Part shown: in pieces, positions 40,444 through 49,813 of the stretch
How positions within the stretch are numbered: the first letter of the stretch is position 1
Layout: each line of letters begins with the position of its first letter
Source: Ruminococcus sp. UBA1409
GTDB taxonomy: Bacteria > Bacillota > Clostridia > Oscillospirales > Ruminococcaceae
DNA length: 64,000 bases
Assembly (NCBI GenBank): GCA_002305045.1
Contig: DBPX01000022.1
Location: 67,547 to 131,546, forward strand
Direction of reading: 5' to 3'
Program-made: the position numbers and the translations under genes
The notes under the pieces: model-generated
The model's input: only the letters and a program-made list of their open reading frames with translations
The model's database searches: none
Told to the model about the DNA's origin: nothing

Positions 40444-41390
40444 CTTGCCGCCTCCTTTTTCTCAAGACCGAAGGGCCTGGGCGCAGTAAGCTTTTCTATC
40501 AGAGGAGTGAGAAGGTTGGATATGATAATTGCGTAGCTCATTCCCTCCGCCGAGCCTCCGAAAAGCCTTATAAACGCCGTCAAAAAGCCTATCAGGGCGG
40601 CATATATCACCTGTCCCCATCCGGTGACGGGTGCGGTGACATAATCTGTCGCCATGAAAACCGCTCCCGCAAGAAGTCCGCCTCCTAGGATATGGGATAG
40701 TATAAGCTCTGGAGTGACAGCGTCCCCCTTGATAAATCCGAAGCCGGCTATAAACAAGGCGCTTGAAAGAATCACGACTGCGGGAATCCTTATCCTTATT
40801 ACCCCTCTTATTATGAGATACAGGGCGCCTATGAGTATGGCTAGAGCGCTTGTCTCGCCTATCGTTCCCGAGTGATTGCCTATTAAAAGGGTCATAAGGG
40901 GAACGCTTCCGCCGTCCTTTATCACAGCCAGAGGAGTAGCTCCCGAGACGCCGTCCACAGCGGGATAGGCGGTCATCAGCTTAGGGAAGGATATCAGCAA
41001 AAAGCATCTTGCGGCAAGGGCTGGATTCATAAAGTTCTGTCCCAGTCCGCCGAAAAGGCACTTTACCACCACGACAGCAAAGCCTCCCCCTAAAACCGGG
41101 AGCCACCATGGTGCGCTGGAGTAAAGGTTCATGGCAAGAATCATTCCGGTGACCGCTGCGCTGAGGTCGCCCACCGTCACCTTAAGCCCAAGCAGCTTCT
41201 CGTACAAAAGCTCCCAGCCGACACAGCTAGCCACGCTGAGAAGGGTTATAAAAAGCGCTCTGATTCCGAATATGTAGACTCCCGTCGCCATCGGGGGCAG
41301 AAGTGCAATCAAAACATCGAGCATGATTCCCCGTGTAGTGTCCTTCGCCCTGATATGCGGGGAGAGCGAGACATTGTAAAGCTGGCTCAT
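40440..41390 (-). CDS. rnfD: Rnf complex subunit D
   Basis: RnfD is a membrane subunit, equivalent to NqrB, with another covalent FMN. The 316-residue protein has about nine hydrophobic segments and the flavinylation motif DGVSGATPLAV (about residues 147-157). The early SPHIRAKDTTRGIM and the segment QNFMNPALAARCFL (about residues 119-132) are family features. The 4-base overlaps with rnfC and rnfG indicate coupled translation. Confidence 0.96.
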   Translation of the reverse strand: MSQLYNVSLSPHIRAKDTTRGIMLDVLIALLPPMATGVYIFGIRALFITLLSVASCVGWELLYEKLLGLKVTVGDLSAAVTGMILAMNLYSSAPWWLPVLGGGFAVVVVKCLFGGLGQNFMNPALAARCFLLISFPKLMTAYPAVDGVSGATPLAVIKDGGSVPLMTLLIGNHSGTIGETSALAILIGALYLIIRGVIRIRIPAVVILSSALFIAGFGFIKGDAVTPELILSHILGGGLLAGAVFMATDYVTAPVTGWGQVIYAALIGFLTAFIRLFGGSAEGMSYAIIISNLLTPLIEKLTAPRPFGLEKKEAAR

Positions 41391-42757
41391 TTTTCTCCCT
41401 CCTTGCCGCCGGACGGCTCCAAAGACCTCTTCTGTGCCGCCGCCCTTTTATCCGCCAGAACCTGGCGCTTGGCTGCCGTTATAGACTGCGACAGCCTCCT
41501 CTTAGCGGGACAGATGTAGGTGCAGCTTCCGCAGCCTATGCACTCAAGTCCTCCCAGATTCTCAAAGCCCCCGTAGTCAAACCTGTCCGCAAGGGCTTTT
41601 AGCTTTGCAGGCATAAGCCTCTCCGGGCAGACATCAAGGCATCTTCCGCAGCGAATACAGGCTGACGGCTCTTTGGCGGCTGCTCCGTCGTTTTTAAGGC
41701 AGAGTATGCAGGAGGTCGTCTTTGTGACGGGGACATTAAGCCCAGAAACCGAGCTTCCCATCATCGGACCTCCTAGGATTATCTTCTTGGGAGGCTCCAA
41801 AAAGCCCCCGGCAGCCTCGACAAGCTCGCCGGTCGCCGTTCCGAGGGGAACCTCGAAGTTTGACGGCTCCTTGATATCCTCCCCCGTCACGGTGACGATT
41901 CTTGATACTAAGGGCGTGCTGTACGCCACGGCGTCCGCCACTGCGGCGACGGTAGCAAGATTTACCACCACACAGCCAAGCTCTGAGGGGAGCTTTTTCG
42001 AGCTGAGCCTCCTGCCGGTGACGGCGTTTACAACAACCCTCTCGCCGCCCTGAGGGTACTTTGTCTTGAGCGGCTGGACATACATCCTCTTGCTTCCTCT
42101 TACCGCCTCCCCCAGCGCACCGATAGCGTCCGGCTTGTTGTTTTCAACAGCAAAGACTCCCTTGGCGTTTTCAAACAGCCTAAGAAGTATCTTAAGCCCG
42201 AGGACGGCCTTTTCCGTCCTTTCAAGCATCAGCCTGTGGTCGCAGGTTATGTACGGCTCGCACTCCGCTCCGTTTACTATTACATAGTCAATCAGCGAAT
42301 CGTCCTTGACGGCAAGCTTTACGCTTGTGGGAAAGCCTGCGCCTCCCATGCCGACAAGCCCTGCCTCGCTTATAATCCTTCTTATCTCGTCCTTGGACAG
42401 CCTGTCGTAATCCCTAGGGTCGCCGAAGCCCTCAACAGCCTCGTACTCGCTGTCGCTTTCTATGACGACAGACTCTATCATCGTCCCGGCGCCGTTGTCG
42501 ATAGGCTCGACACGCTTCACCGTCCCCGAAACCGAGGATATTATGTTGCAGGAGACGAAGCCGCTTGCCCTGCCTATGACGCTTCCTAGAAGCACCCTGT
42601 CTCCCGGCTTGACGGCAGGCGTCGCCGGCGCACCTATGTGCTGAAGCATCGGGAAAATAAGCTCCCCCTTAGGCTCCAGCCTTACAATCTGCGAGCCGCT
42701 TGACATCTCCTTGCCCCCGGCGGGATGCACCCCGCCCTTGAAGCTCCTTGTTTTCAC
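41387..42757 (-). CDS. rnfC: Rnf complex subunit C
   Basis: RnfC is the peripheral NADH-binding subunit with FMN and iron-sulfur clusters. The 456-residue protein has the flavin/NADH motif VGMGGAGFPTSVKLA (about residues 135-149), the NGAECEPYITCDH stretch, and two ferredoxin-type clusters, CIRCGRCLDVCPE and CIGCGSCTYICPA (about residues 370-425). The start is a GTG at 42757 with GGGGGAAGG about 6 bases upstream. It is the first gene of the operon rnfCDGEAB. A short hairpin, CCGGA with TCCGG followed by TTTT, lies in front of the ribosome site. No consensus promoter was seen in the 189-base gap. Confidence 0.97.
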   Translation of the reverse strand: MKTRSFKGGVHPAGGKEMSSGSQIVRLEPKGELIFPMLQHIGAPATPAVKPGDRVLLGSVIGRASGFVSCNIISSVSGTVKRVEPIDNGAGTMIESVVIESDSEYEAVEGFGDPRDYDRLSKDEIRRIISEAGLVGMGGAGFPTSVKLAVKDDSLIDYVIVNGAECEPYITCDHRLMLERTEKAVLGLKILLRLFENAKGVFAVENNKPDAIGALGEAVRGSKRMYVQPLKTKYPQGGERVVVNAVTGRRLSSKKLPSELGCVVVNLATVAAVADAVAYSTPLVSRIVTVTGEDIKEPSNFEVPLGTATGELVEAAGGFLEPPKKIILGGPMMGSSVSGLNVPVTKTTSCILCLKNDGAAAKEPSACIRCGRCLDVCPERLMPAKLKALADRFDYGGFENLGGLECIGCGSCTYICPAKRRLSQSITAAKRQVLADKRAAAQKRSLEPSGGKEGEK

Positions 42758-42893
42758 TTGCCTTCCCCCTTAAAACCGGAATCTTCCGGCTGATGAAGCT
42801 AAATTATGCCTAAATCCTAAAGCTCAGGCTGCCGATTTGTCCCTGTGAAATCCCGTTTAAACGGCTTTTTACGGCAGTAGCCGCCTGTCTTTT

Positions 42894-42940
42894 ACAAAGC
42901 CAGCCCCGCCCTCCCTAAGAAAGGCGGCAGCCGGCTTTGG
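42894..42940 (-). terminator. Hairpin terminator of the GH5 gene
   Basis: On the minus strand CAAAGCCGGCTGCCGCC (near 42924-42940) pairs imperfectly with GGCGGGGCTGGCTTTG (near 42894-42910). It starts just after the cellulase stop codon and is followed by TAAAAG rather than a clear T-run. Confidence 0.6.
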
Positions 42941-42946
42941 CGTCCC

Positions 42947-44089
42947 CTATTTAAGACCTGCAAGCATACCCTCGTAGTATGCAAGGCTCTCATCATATAC
43001 CTTTAGGTTGTACCTGTCAAACAGACCGTAGCACTCCTCGCCGACGTCTATATGCGCATTGTCCCAGACCACGCACGCCATCCCGCAGGACTTTGCCTTA
43101 GAGACAAAATACTCTCCCCAGGCACGCCTGTCCTCGTCGTTGCCCTTGTTGGTACAGCCGCACTCGGTTATCACGGCGTGGACTCCGTTTGCTACAAACT
43201 TATTGTATATCTTGTCCATGAAATCGTCTATAGACGCCTTTGAAGCGTCGGTAAACTCGTTGATTGCAAGGCTCTTGTTCATCGCCAAATCATAGGGAGT
43301 GTAGGCGTGGATAGAGAGCATCAGCTTGTTAGAGGGGTCCTCGGGCAGAGAATAAGCGTCCGACAGGGCGGAATACGGCGAGCCGCAGTAGGTCGAGGCT
43401 AGAATATACCTATCGGCATTTTTTCCTCCCGACGCCCTTACGACATCCACGCACGCCTGATTGCACTGCCTTATGCAGCTTTCAGCCTCGAGGCATTCGG
43501 GGGAGGATGCGTCAAAGTTCCACTCGTACTGAGTTCCAGTGAGCCTCGGCTCGTTCATCGGCTCGAAGATAAGGTGCTGGTCGTAGTCCTTAAACCTCTC
43601 GGCAATCTGAGTCCAGATTTTGGTGATATAGTTGACCGACTCCTCTGTATGCTCCCCTGAGGGGAAATAGAAGTCGTTGTCGTGATGGGAGTTGAGGATT
43701 ACGAACATATCGTTGTCTAGCGCCCAGTCGACGATGGTGTTCACACGGTCCATCCACTCCTCGTCGATGATATAGTCCGGCGCACCTGAGTTATGCTGTC
43801 CCCACGAGGTGGGTATTCTTATGGTGTTAAAGCCAAGCTCCTTCAGAGCGTCTATCATTTCCCTTGTGGTTTCGGGCTGTCCCCAGCTTGTCTCCCCCTC
43901 GGGAGCGTCAAGCGTGTTTCCAAGATTCCATCCTAAACCCATAGCTTCAATCAACTCCTTCTCCGTATACTCCGAGCCTGAGGACTCGGGGTCCTTGTGA
44001 CTAAGACCGTCCGTCCCGCTGTCAGAGCAGGAGGACAGCAGTCCCAGCGCCATTACAAGCGAAAAAATAACCGCAAATACTCTTTTCAT
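42947..44089 (-). CDS. Glycoside hydrolase family 5 lipoprotein (endoglucanase-like)
   Basis: The 380-residue protein has a lipoprotein signal (VIFSLVMALGLLSSC, Cys about residue 21) and an acidic linker, then a GH5 barrel. Family signatures include GLGWNLGNTLDAP (about residues 51-63), IRIPTSWGQH, ILNSHHDN, IFEPMNEPR (acid/base Glu, about residue 175) and AVITECGCTN (nucleophile Glu, about residue 312). Such enzymes cut beta-1,4 glucans or mannans. It has no cellulose-binding module or dockerin and is membrane-anchored, so it would act on oligosaccharides at the cell surface. It is 19 bases after pgsA on the same strand. The substrate is not determined by sequence alone. Confidence 0.93.
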   Translation of the reverse strand: MKRVFAVIFSLVMALGLLSSCSDSGTDGLSHKDPESSGSEYTEKELIEAMGLGWNLGNTLDAPEGETSWGQPETTREMIDALKELGFNTIRIPTSWGQHNSGAPDYIIDEEWMDRVNTIVDWALDNDMFVILNSHHDNDFYFPSGEHTEESVNYITKIWTQIAERFKDYDQHLIFEPMNEPRLTGTQYEWNFDASSPECLEAESCIRQCNQACVDVVRASGGKNADRYILASTYCGSPYSALSDAYSLPEDPSNKLMLSIHAYTPYDLAMNKSLAINEFTDASKASIDDFMDKIYNKFVANGVHAVITECGCTNKGNDEDRRAWGEYFVSKAKSCGMACVVWDNAHIDVGEECYGLFDRYNLKVYDESLAYYEGMLAGLK

Positions 44090-44108
44090 CTCCCAAAACC
44101 TCCAAATA

Positions 44109-44678
44109 CTATTTTTTCCAGTCTATTGCCGACCTGTAGGCGACAAGGTACTGAATCCCGGACGCCGCAGTGAGCACAGCCGCCAGCCAGACAAGCACGG
44201 TGTCCACCGCAAGCACGGCTCCGGCCGGAATCAGCACTCCAAGCTCCAAAAGCCCGTGCAGAAGAAGCGTAGCGCATATCTCAAGCATGGTAAAGGCGGT
44301 CTTTAGCTTGCCGAACCAGCCGGCGGCTATCACAACGCCGTCCCCCGACTTTACCACCAGCCTAAGAGCAGAAACCATGAACTCCCTGAATAGTATTATC
44401 ATCACCGGCACCGAGCTTACCCAGCCCTTTTCCACAAAGACCAAAAGCGCCGCCATGACCAGCGCCTTGTCCGCAAGGGGGTCCAAAAACTTGCCGAAGT
44501 CGGTAATAAGCCCCTTTTTTCTTGCTATACTGCCGTCAAGGGTGTCGGTAATCGATGCCAGAGAGAAAACAGCCAGCGCAATAAGCGTGTTAGCAGGCGT
44601 AAAGCCCCAGAGGGCGAAAACCACGAAGATGGGTATCATGAAAACCCTGAGCAGGGTTAGCTTATTCGGAAGATTCAT
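44109..44678 (-). CDS. pgsA: CDP-diacylglycerol-glycerol-3-phosphate 3-phosphatidyltransferase
   Basis: PgsA makes phosphatidylglycerol phosphate in the membrane. The 189-residue protein has four or five hydrophobic segments and the CDP-alcohol phosphotransferase motif D-X2-D-G-X2-A-R-X8-G-X3-D-X3-D, seen as DTLDGSIARKKG followed by DFGKFLDPLADK (about residues 42-68). It overlaps the end of rimO by 17 bases, and the order recA, recX, rimO, pgsA suggests one transcript. Confidence 0.95.
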   Translation of the reverse strand: MNLPNKLTLLRVFMIPIFVVFALWGFTPANTLIALAVFSLASITDTLDGSIARKKGLITDFGKFLDPLADKALVMAALLVFVEKGWVSSVPVMIILFREFMVSALRLVVKSGDGVVIAAGWFGKLKTAFTMLEICATLLLHGLLELGVLIPAGAVLAVDTVLVWLAAVLTAASGIQYLVAYRSAIDWKK

Positions 44679-46014
44679 CCCGGTTCCCTCCTTGCACTGC
44701 CTCGCCGAACAAATCGTAGTCGATAGCCTCGGTTATTTTCACCGTTATATACTCGCCGACGGCAACCGGCGACTCCGAGCTAAAGAATATCTTGCCGTCT
44801 ATATCGGGAGCCTCCGAGCTGCTTCTTCCGTAGTAACAGCCGGCGTACCTGTCGTACCCCTCGGCGACGACCTCTATAGTCCTCCCGATATCCTTATCCG
44901 TCATGCCGTCAAGAAGCAGAAGCTGCTCCTGCATGATGATATCGGCACGGCGCTGCTTTGTTTCCTCGTCAAGTTGCTCAGGCAGCCTTGCCGCCGCCGT
45001 TCCCTCCTCCATGGAGTAGGCAAAGCAGCCCAGCCTGTCAAACCTCATGTCCTTTACGAACTGGCACAGCTCCTCGAACTGCTCCTCGGTCTCCCCCGGG
45101 AAGCCGGCGATGAGAGTCGTCCTTAGGATAATTCCGGGAATCCTCTGCCTGAGCTTTAAAATAAGGTCGGTAAGCTCCTTCTTTGTGGACCTTCTGTTCA
45201 TCCTTTTTAGGACCTTGTCGCTGCAGTGCTGTATCGGAATGTCAAGATACTTGACGCAGCGTGGCTCCTCGCTTATGACGCTTATAAGCTCGTCGGTTAT
45301 CCTCTCGGGATAGCAGTAAAGCGTTCTTATCCACTTTATCCCGTCTATCCTGCAAAGCCTTCTTAAAAGCTCGGGGAGCATCCCCCTGCCGTAGATATCC
45401 TCGCCGTACCTGGTAGTATCCTGAGCGACGAGTATTATCTCCTTATAGCCGACCTTAGCCAGCCACTGAGCCTCCGCCACGACGCTCTCAAGCCTTCTTG
45501 AGCGGTATCTTCCCCTTATTGAGGGTATCGCACAGTATGTGCAGCAGTTGTCACAGCCCTCGGCTATTTTAATATACGCGTAGGTCTGGGTGGAGATTAT
45601 CCTTTTTGCGTCTATTATGAGGGAGTATTTGTCTCCGTAAAGATTAACGCCCTCCCCCTCAAGAACACGCCTTATGACCTCCCCCAGATGCTCGTTTGCC
45701 CCTATCCCCAGGGCGGCGTCGACCTCGGGGATTTCCTTTCTAATCTCGTCCCGATATCTTTCGGAGAGACAGCCGGTGACAATCACCGCCCTTATCCTCC
45801 CCTCCGACTTCAGGGCGCAGAACTCCAGGATGGTCTCTATAGCCTCCTGCTTGGCTGCCTCGATAAAGCCGCAGGTGTTTACTATAACCACATCGGAGAG
45901 CGCAGCGTCGGCGACTATCTCGTAGCCCTCCTCACGGAGGTTGTAGAGCATATGCTCGGCGTCCACAAGATTTTTAGGACAGCCCAGCGATACCATTCCA
46001 ACTCTTACCGGCAT
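44662..46014 (-). CDS. rimO: Ribosomal protein S12 methylthiotransferase
   Basis: RimO is a radical-SAM enzyme that adds a methylthio group to an Asp of ribosomal protein S12. The protein of about 450 residues has the N-terminal cluster domain starting VGMVSLGCPKNLVDAE, the second Cys in VIVNTCGF, the radical SAM motif CDNCCTYCAIP (about residues 145-155) and a C-terminal TRAM region. I take the ATG at 46014, preceded by GAGG six bases upstream, rather than a TTG at 46041. It starts one base after the recX stop codon (TAAAATG), so translation is coupled. Confidence 0.95.
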   Translation of the reverse strand: MPVRVGMVSLGCPKNLVDAEHMLYNLREEGYEIVADAALSDVVIVNTCGFIEAAKQEAIETILEFCALKSEGRIRAVIVTGCLSERYRDEIRKEIPEVDAALGIGANEHLGEVIRRVLEGEGVNLYGDKYSLIIDAKRIISTQTYAYIKIAEGCDNCCTYCAIPSIRGRYRSRRLESVVAEAQWLAKVGYKEIILVAQDTTRYGEDIYGRGMLPELLRRLCRIDGIKWIRTLYCYPERITDELISVISEEPRCVKYLDIPIQHCSDKVLKRMNRRSTKKELTDLILKLRQRIPGIILRTTLIAGFPGETEEQFEELCQFVKDMRFDRLGCFAYSMEEGTAAARLPEQLDEETKQRRADIIMQEQLLLLDGMTDKDIGRTIEVVAEGYDRYAGCYYGRSSSEAPDIDGKIFFSSESPVAVGEYITVKITEAIDYDLFGEAVQGGNRDESSE

Positions 46015-46015
46015 T

Positions 46016-46666
46016 TTATTCCTCTTCTTCGTCACAGCCAAGCTCCCCGGAGTCTATATCCCTGAGGGCGGAGTCGATGTCCGAAAAGCAAAAGCCCAGC
46101 CTGCCAAGCGCAGCCTTGAGCTTATGCCTATCCTCAGGCTCAGCCTTCTCCCCGGAAAGATATCCGGGATACCTTGACCTTATTGCTTTTAGTATTCTGT
46201 TTTTTATCTCGGTCTGATCGCTGTATTTTTCGAGAGTCTCGCTTATAACAGCCTCCGGGATTCCCCTTCTTCTAAGCTCCTCCCTGACACGGTAGAAGCC
46301 GTAGCCCTTGGAGTCGTAAAGCCTTCTTGCGATTTCCTCTGCGTATCTGCGGTCGTTTATAAGACCCTTTTCGGAAAGCTCATCCACCACCTGATAGGCG
46401 ACCTCCCCGCCGTAGCTGCATTCTAGCTTCTCGTACAGCTCGACATAGGAATAGTCCCTGCCGTCAAGAAGATAGAGCGCCCTTTCCCTCGCCTTTCTTT
46501 TTTTGTCGGCGAGAAGAAGGTCCTCCAGCGCACTCTCGGGAATGTCGGTGCCGGAAAGAAGATTCATCGCCGATGCGGTCTCGGAGCTGATAAAATGCTC
46601 CCTGCCGTCCTCAAGCTCCAGCCTTAGGGTGCTTCCCTTGTATTTTTCAATTTTAAGTATCTTCAT
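46016..46666 (-). CDS. recX: Regulatory protein RecX
   Basis: RecX binds RecA filaments and limits their activity. The 216-residue protein is mostly helical three-helix repeats, with ARERALYLLDGRDYSYVELYEKL split across about residues 57-79 and GLINDRRYAEEIARR (about residues 100-114) typical of the family. The C-terminus is acidic (GELGCDEEEE). It shares a base with the recA stop region, so the two are translated from one mRNA. Confidence 0.93.
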   Translation of the reverse strand: MKILKIEKYKGSTLRLELEDGREHFISSETASAMNLLSGTDIPESALEDLLLADKKRKARERALYLLDGRDYSYVELYEKLECSYGGEVAYQVVDELSEKGLINDRRYAEEIARRLYDSKGYGFYRVREELRRRGIPEAVISETLEKYSDQTEIKNRILKAIRSRYPGYLSGEKAEPEDRHKLKAALGRLGFCFSDIDSALRDIDSGELGCDEEEE

Positions 46667-47844
46667 CAGCCTTTAACGGGTGTAAACTCCTCAAAATCCT
46701 CGTCGTCAGCCTCCACGACTACCGACTGCCCTGCGCTCACTCCAGAGGCTGCTGCTGCCGCCTCGGTGAGCCTTGCCTTACTCTCTGCCTTTGGGGCGGA
46801 CATCGGCTTTGACGCCTTAGACTCCATTATCCTAGCCTCTATCTCGGCTGTAATCTCGGGGTTGTCTCTAAGATACGCCATGGCGTTCTCCCTGCCCTGA
46901 CCTATCTTGTCGCCGTTGTAGCTGAACCACGAGCCGGACTTGTGGATGATGTCCATCCCGGTTGCGATGTCCACGACCTCGCCCAGCCGTGATATCCCCT
47001 TTCCGAAGAGGATGTCGAACTCAGCCTCCTTGAAGGGAGGCGCAACCTTGTTCTTGACGACCTTGCAGCGAGTGCGGTTTCCTATCTGCTCCGAGCCCTG
47101 CTTTATTGCCTCGCCCTTTCTTACCTCGATTCTTACAGAGGAGTAGAATTTGAGCGCCCTGCCGCCCGGAGTGGTCTCGGGATTGCCGTAGATAACGCCT
47201 ATCTTCTCCCTGACCTGGTTTATAAATACCGCAACGCAGTTGGACTTGGATATTACGCTGGTAAGCTTTCTCATCGCCTGGGACATAAGCCTTGCCAGCT
47301 GTCCCACATGGTTGTCTCCCATCTCGCCGTCAATCTCAGCCTTTGTGACCATTGCGGCGACCGAGTCGAGAACTATTACATCTATGGCTCCCGAGCGGAC
47401 AAGCGCCTCTGCGATTTCGAGCGCCTGCTCGCCGGAGTCCGGCTGGGAGACCAGCATAGAGTCTATATCAACGCCCAGCTGCTTGGCATAGACGGGGTCT
47501 AAGGCGTGCTCGACATCTATGAAGGCGACCTCTCCCCCGAGACGCTGAGCCTCCGCCACTATGTGAAGGGCAACGGTGGTCTTTCCAGAGCTTTCAGGAC
47601 CGTATATCTCGACAATCCTGCCCCTTGGTACTCCGCCGATTCCCAGCGCCATGTCAAGCGTCAGCGAGCCGGTGGATATCGCCTCGACATTCATGGTGTT
47701 GTTCTGCCCGAGACGCATTACCGCTCCAACGCCGTATGCCTTTTCAATCTGGGCTATCGCCGTCTCAAGGGCCTTGTCCTTCTCCTCTTTAGTGGCAGGA
47801 GCAGCCACGGCGGGCTTTTTCTCGGTGGTTTTCTTCATTGCCAT
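46666..47844 (-). CDS. recA: Recombinase RecA
   Basis: RecA forms filaments on single-stranded DNA, promotes strand exchange and triggers LexA cleavage. The 392-residue protein has the Walker A motif GPESSGKTT (about residues 80-88), Walker [22 protein letters not shown] and [13 protein letters not shown]; there is no intein. An N-terminal Lys/Ala-rich extension of about 15 residues and an acidic, alanine-rich C-terminal tail (about residues 345-392) are longer than in many RecA proteins. Its promoter lies about 220 bases upstream. No clear SOS box was found. Confidence 0.98.
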   Translation of the reverse strand: MAMKKTTEKKPAVAAPATKEEKDKALETAIAQIEKAYGVGAVMRLGQNNTMNVEAISTGSLTLDMALGIGGVPRGRIVEIYGPESSGKTTVALHIVAEAQRLGGEVAFIDVEHALDPVYAKQLGVDIDSMLVSQPDSGEQALEIAEALVRSGAIDVIVLDSVAAMVTKAEIDGEMGDNHVGQLARLMSQAMRKLTSVISKSNCVAVFINQVREKIGVIYGNPETTPGGRALKFYSSVRIEVRKGEAIKQGSEQIGNRTRCKVVKNKVAPPFKEAEFDILFGKGISRLGEVVDIATGMDIIHKSGSWFSYNGDKIGQGRENAMAYLRDNPEITAEIEARIMESKASKPMSAPKAESKARLTEAAAAASGVSAGQSVVVEADDEDFEEFTPVKG

Positions 47845-47988
47845 AGAAAATCATTCCTTTTTATCTATCTTATCTATTTTATACTGTTAAAATATTCCGG
47901 ACTCTCCCACTAAAAATACAGTCCCTGAACGATGGGCAGGGTCCCATCCGCACCGACCTGTGAGCCTATCAAACGGGAAGCTTTTCGG

Positions 47989-48007
47989 TTTTCGGCAGAG
48001 CCGAAAA
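47989..48007 (-). other. Perfect hairpin in the recA leader
   Basis: TTTTCGGC (47989-47996) pairs with GCCGAAAA (48000-48007) around AGA. It lies between the recA promoter and start codon. A terminator T-run is formed only by the stem itself, so it may be a weak terminator or a stabilising 5' stem. Confidence 0.55.
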
Positions 48008-48067
48008 TTACGAGCACCGTTCGCTGGGCAAGGCCTTCCTAAGCTCAAGTGCGAAGCATTTTAGCTT

Positions 48068-48096
48068 ATTATACCACACCCCACTCCGAAATACAA
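48068..48096 (-). promoter_or_regulatory. Promoter of recA
   Basis: On the minus strand TTGTAT (48091-48096) and TATAAT (48068-48073) are 17 bases apart. The leader to the ATG is about 215 bases. Confidence 0.8.
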
Positions 48097-48327
48097 GGGC
48101 TTTTAGTGCATATGACCTGTTTTTTGGACTGATAATACTCTCTTATAGAGTTCATATTCTTTTAGTGTGGGACTTGGCGGCACAGCTTTAAGAGACGGCT
48201 GGACCGAGCCGGAAGCAGGACGGCTTTTCTTCCAGATATGACAAAGCTCCCGCCGTCTGGATGGGACAGCGAGAGCTTAATATATCGCTGATTTTAGGCA
48301 GCGAACAGGGCAGAAGTCTGCCCTTTG
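48097..48327. other. Gene-free stretch between rplQ and recA
   Basis: Nothing coding is supported. A short hairpin, GGGCAG with CTGCCC (48308-48323), follows the rplQ stop directly and is the only candidate end-structure for the ribosomal operon; it has no T-run on the minus strand. Confidence 0.5.
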
Positions 48328-48669
48328 TTATACCAACTGGATAATTGCCATCTCGGCGGCGTCTCCACGCCTGGGGCCGATCTTAATGATTTTGGTATAG
48401 CCTCCCTTACGGTCTGCGTATCTGGGAGCAATCTCATCGAACAGCTTTTTGGCGGCGTCCTCCTTGGTGACATAGGAAAGAACCTGACGCTTCGCATGAA
48501 GGTCTCCTGCCTTGCCGAGGGTTATCATCTTCTCGGTCATGGAGGCAACCTCCTTGGCTCTTGTTACAGTTGTTTCTATCTTACCGTTTTCGAGCAGATA
48601 GGTGACCATGGCTCTTAGCATAGCTCTCCTCTGGTCGCTTGTTCTGCCCAGCTTTCTTGCGCCTGGCAT
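48328..48669 (-). CDS. rplQ: Ribosomal protein L17
   Basis: L17 is a 50S protein near the exit-tunnel opening. The 113-residue product starts [19 protein letters not shown], the family signature, and ends within the conserved [13 protein letters not shown]. It is the last gene of the ribosomal supercluster, 21 bases after rpoA. Normal length, no anomalies. Confidence 0.98.
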   Translation of the reverse strand: MPGARKLGRTSDQRRAMLRAMVTYLLENGKIETTVTRAKEVASMTEKMITLGKAGDLHAKRQVLSYVTKEDAAKKLFDEIAPRYADRKGGYTKIIKIGPRRGDAAEMAIIQLV

Positions 48670-48690
48670 AGATATTCACTCCTTACTTTG

Positions 48691-49647
48691 TTATTCCTCT
48701 TCGTAGCTCATCTCAAGGCCTAAGGAAGCAAGCTTCTCCTTGACCTCGTCAAAGGACTTCTTACCGAGGTTTCTTACCTTCATCATTTCTTCTTCGGACT
48801 TTTCTATAAGGTCGTTGACGGTATTGATTCCCGCCCTTTTAAGACAGTTAAAGGACCTTACCGACAAGTCAAGTTCCTCAATGGTCATCTCCAGAACCTT
48901 ATCCTTGGACTTTGAGTCCTTCTCTGCCAAAATCTCGTCAACACTTGTCTCCTCGGACAGGTTGATAAACAGATTCAGATGCTCGTTGAGGAGTTTGGCT
49001 GCCATCGAGACTGCCTCCTTGGCGGAGATAACTCCGTCGGTCCATACCTCGATGGTGAGTTTGTCATAGTCGGTTATCTGTCCGACACGGGTGTTCTCAA
49101 CGGTGTAGTTTACCTTGAGCACCGGCGTGTAGATACTGTCAACGGCGATTACTCCTATCGGAGCGTTAGCCATAAGAGCCTTGTTCTTCTCGGAGGAGAC
49201 ATATCCCCTTCCCTTGTCAAGAACTATCTCCATGTAAAGCTTTGCACCTTGGTCAAGGGTGGCTATGTGCATGTCGGGGACGAGTATCTCGACCTCGGAG
49301 TCCGCCTTTATATCCCCGGCGGTGATTTCGCACTCATCCTCCGCCTCGATATAAACCGTCTTGGGACCGTCGCAGTAAAGCTTGGCGGTAAGACCCTTCA
49401 GGTTTAGGACGATTTCCGCAACATCCTCCTTGACTCCGGGAATGGTAGACAGCTCGTGCTGCACTCCGTCAATCTTAATCGAGGTCACAGCTACGCCCGG
49501 AAGAGATGAAAGCAGCACACGCCTAAGGCTGTTGCCAATAGTCGTGCCATAGCCTCGCTCTAAAGGCTCCAGGACAAACCTGCCGTATGTCCCGTTGCTC
49601 TTGAGCTCGACCGTTTCTATATCCGGCTTTTCGATTTTCTCTAGCAT
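48691..49647 (-). CDS. rpoA: RNA polymerase alpha subunit
   Basis: RpoA nucleates RNA polymerase assembly and contacts activators. The protein of about 318 residues has the N-terminal domain with [20 protein letters not shown] (assembly region) and the C-terminal helix-hairpin domain (about residues 250-310) with [19 protein letters not shown]. The start is taken at 49647, with GGAGG six bases upstream; the ATG at 49659 lies before that site. Upstream spacing to rpsD is 166 bases, longer than most gaps in this operon. Confidence 0.97.
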   Translation of the reverse strand: MLEKIEKPDIETVELKSNGTYGRFVLEPLERGYGTTIGNSLRRVLLSSLPGVAVTSIKIDGVQHELSTIPGVKEDVAEIVLNLKGLTAKLYCDGPKTVYIEAEDECEITAGDIKADSEVEILVPDMHIATLDQGAKLYMEIVLDKGRGYVSSEKNKALMANAPIGVIAVDSIYTPVLKVNYTVENTRVGQITDYDKLTIEVWTDGVISAKEAVSMAAKLLNEHLNLFINLSEETSVDEILAEKDSKSKDKVLEMTIEELDLSVRSFNCLKRAGINTVNDLIEKSEEEMMKVRNLGKKSFDEVKEKLASLGLEMSYEEE

Positions 49648-49813
49648 TTTAGCCTCCATTTCTTTTCGGTGACCGACAGCGCAGCCAGCATCGCCGCTCC
49701 GTCAGCCAAATGCCCTCCCGCTTGCGACACGCCACGCCGGGGTATCCCTCGGCGGCGGCGCACCCAGCGATTTTATATTCCGAAATCCGGTTTTAGCCCT
49801 GAGGCTTAAAGGA

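Noticed and set aside
48011-48023. LexA (SOS) box near recA
   Set aside because: CGAGC-ACC-GTTCG has the wrong spacing (three instead of four bases) and a mismatch, and lies downstream of the start point.
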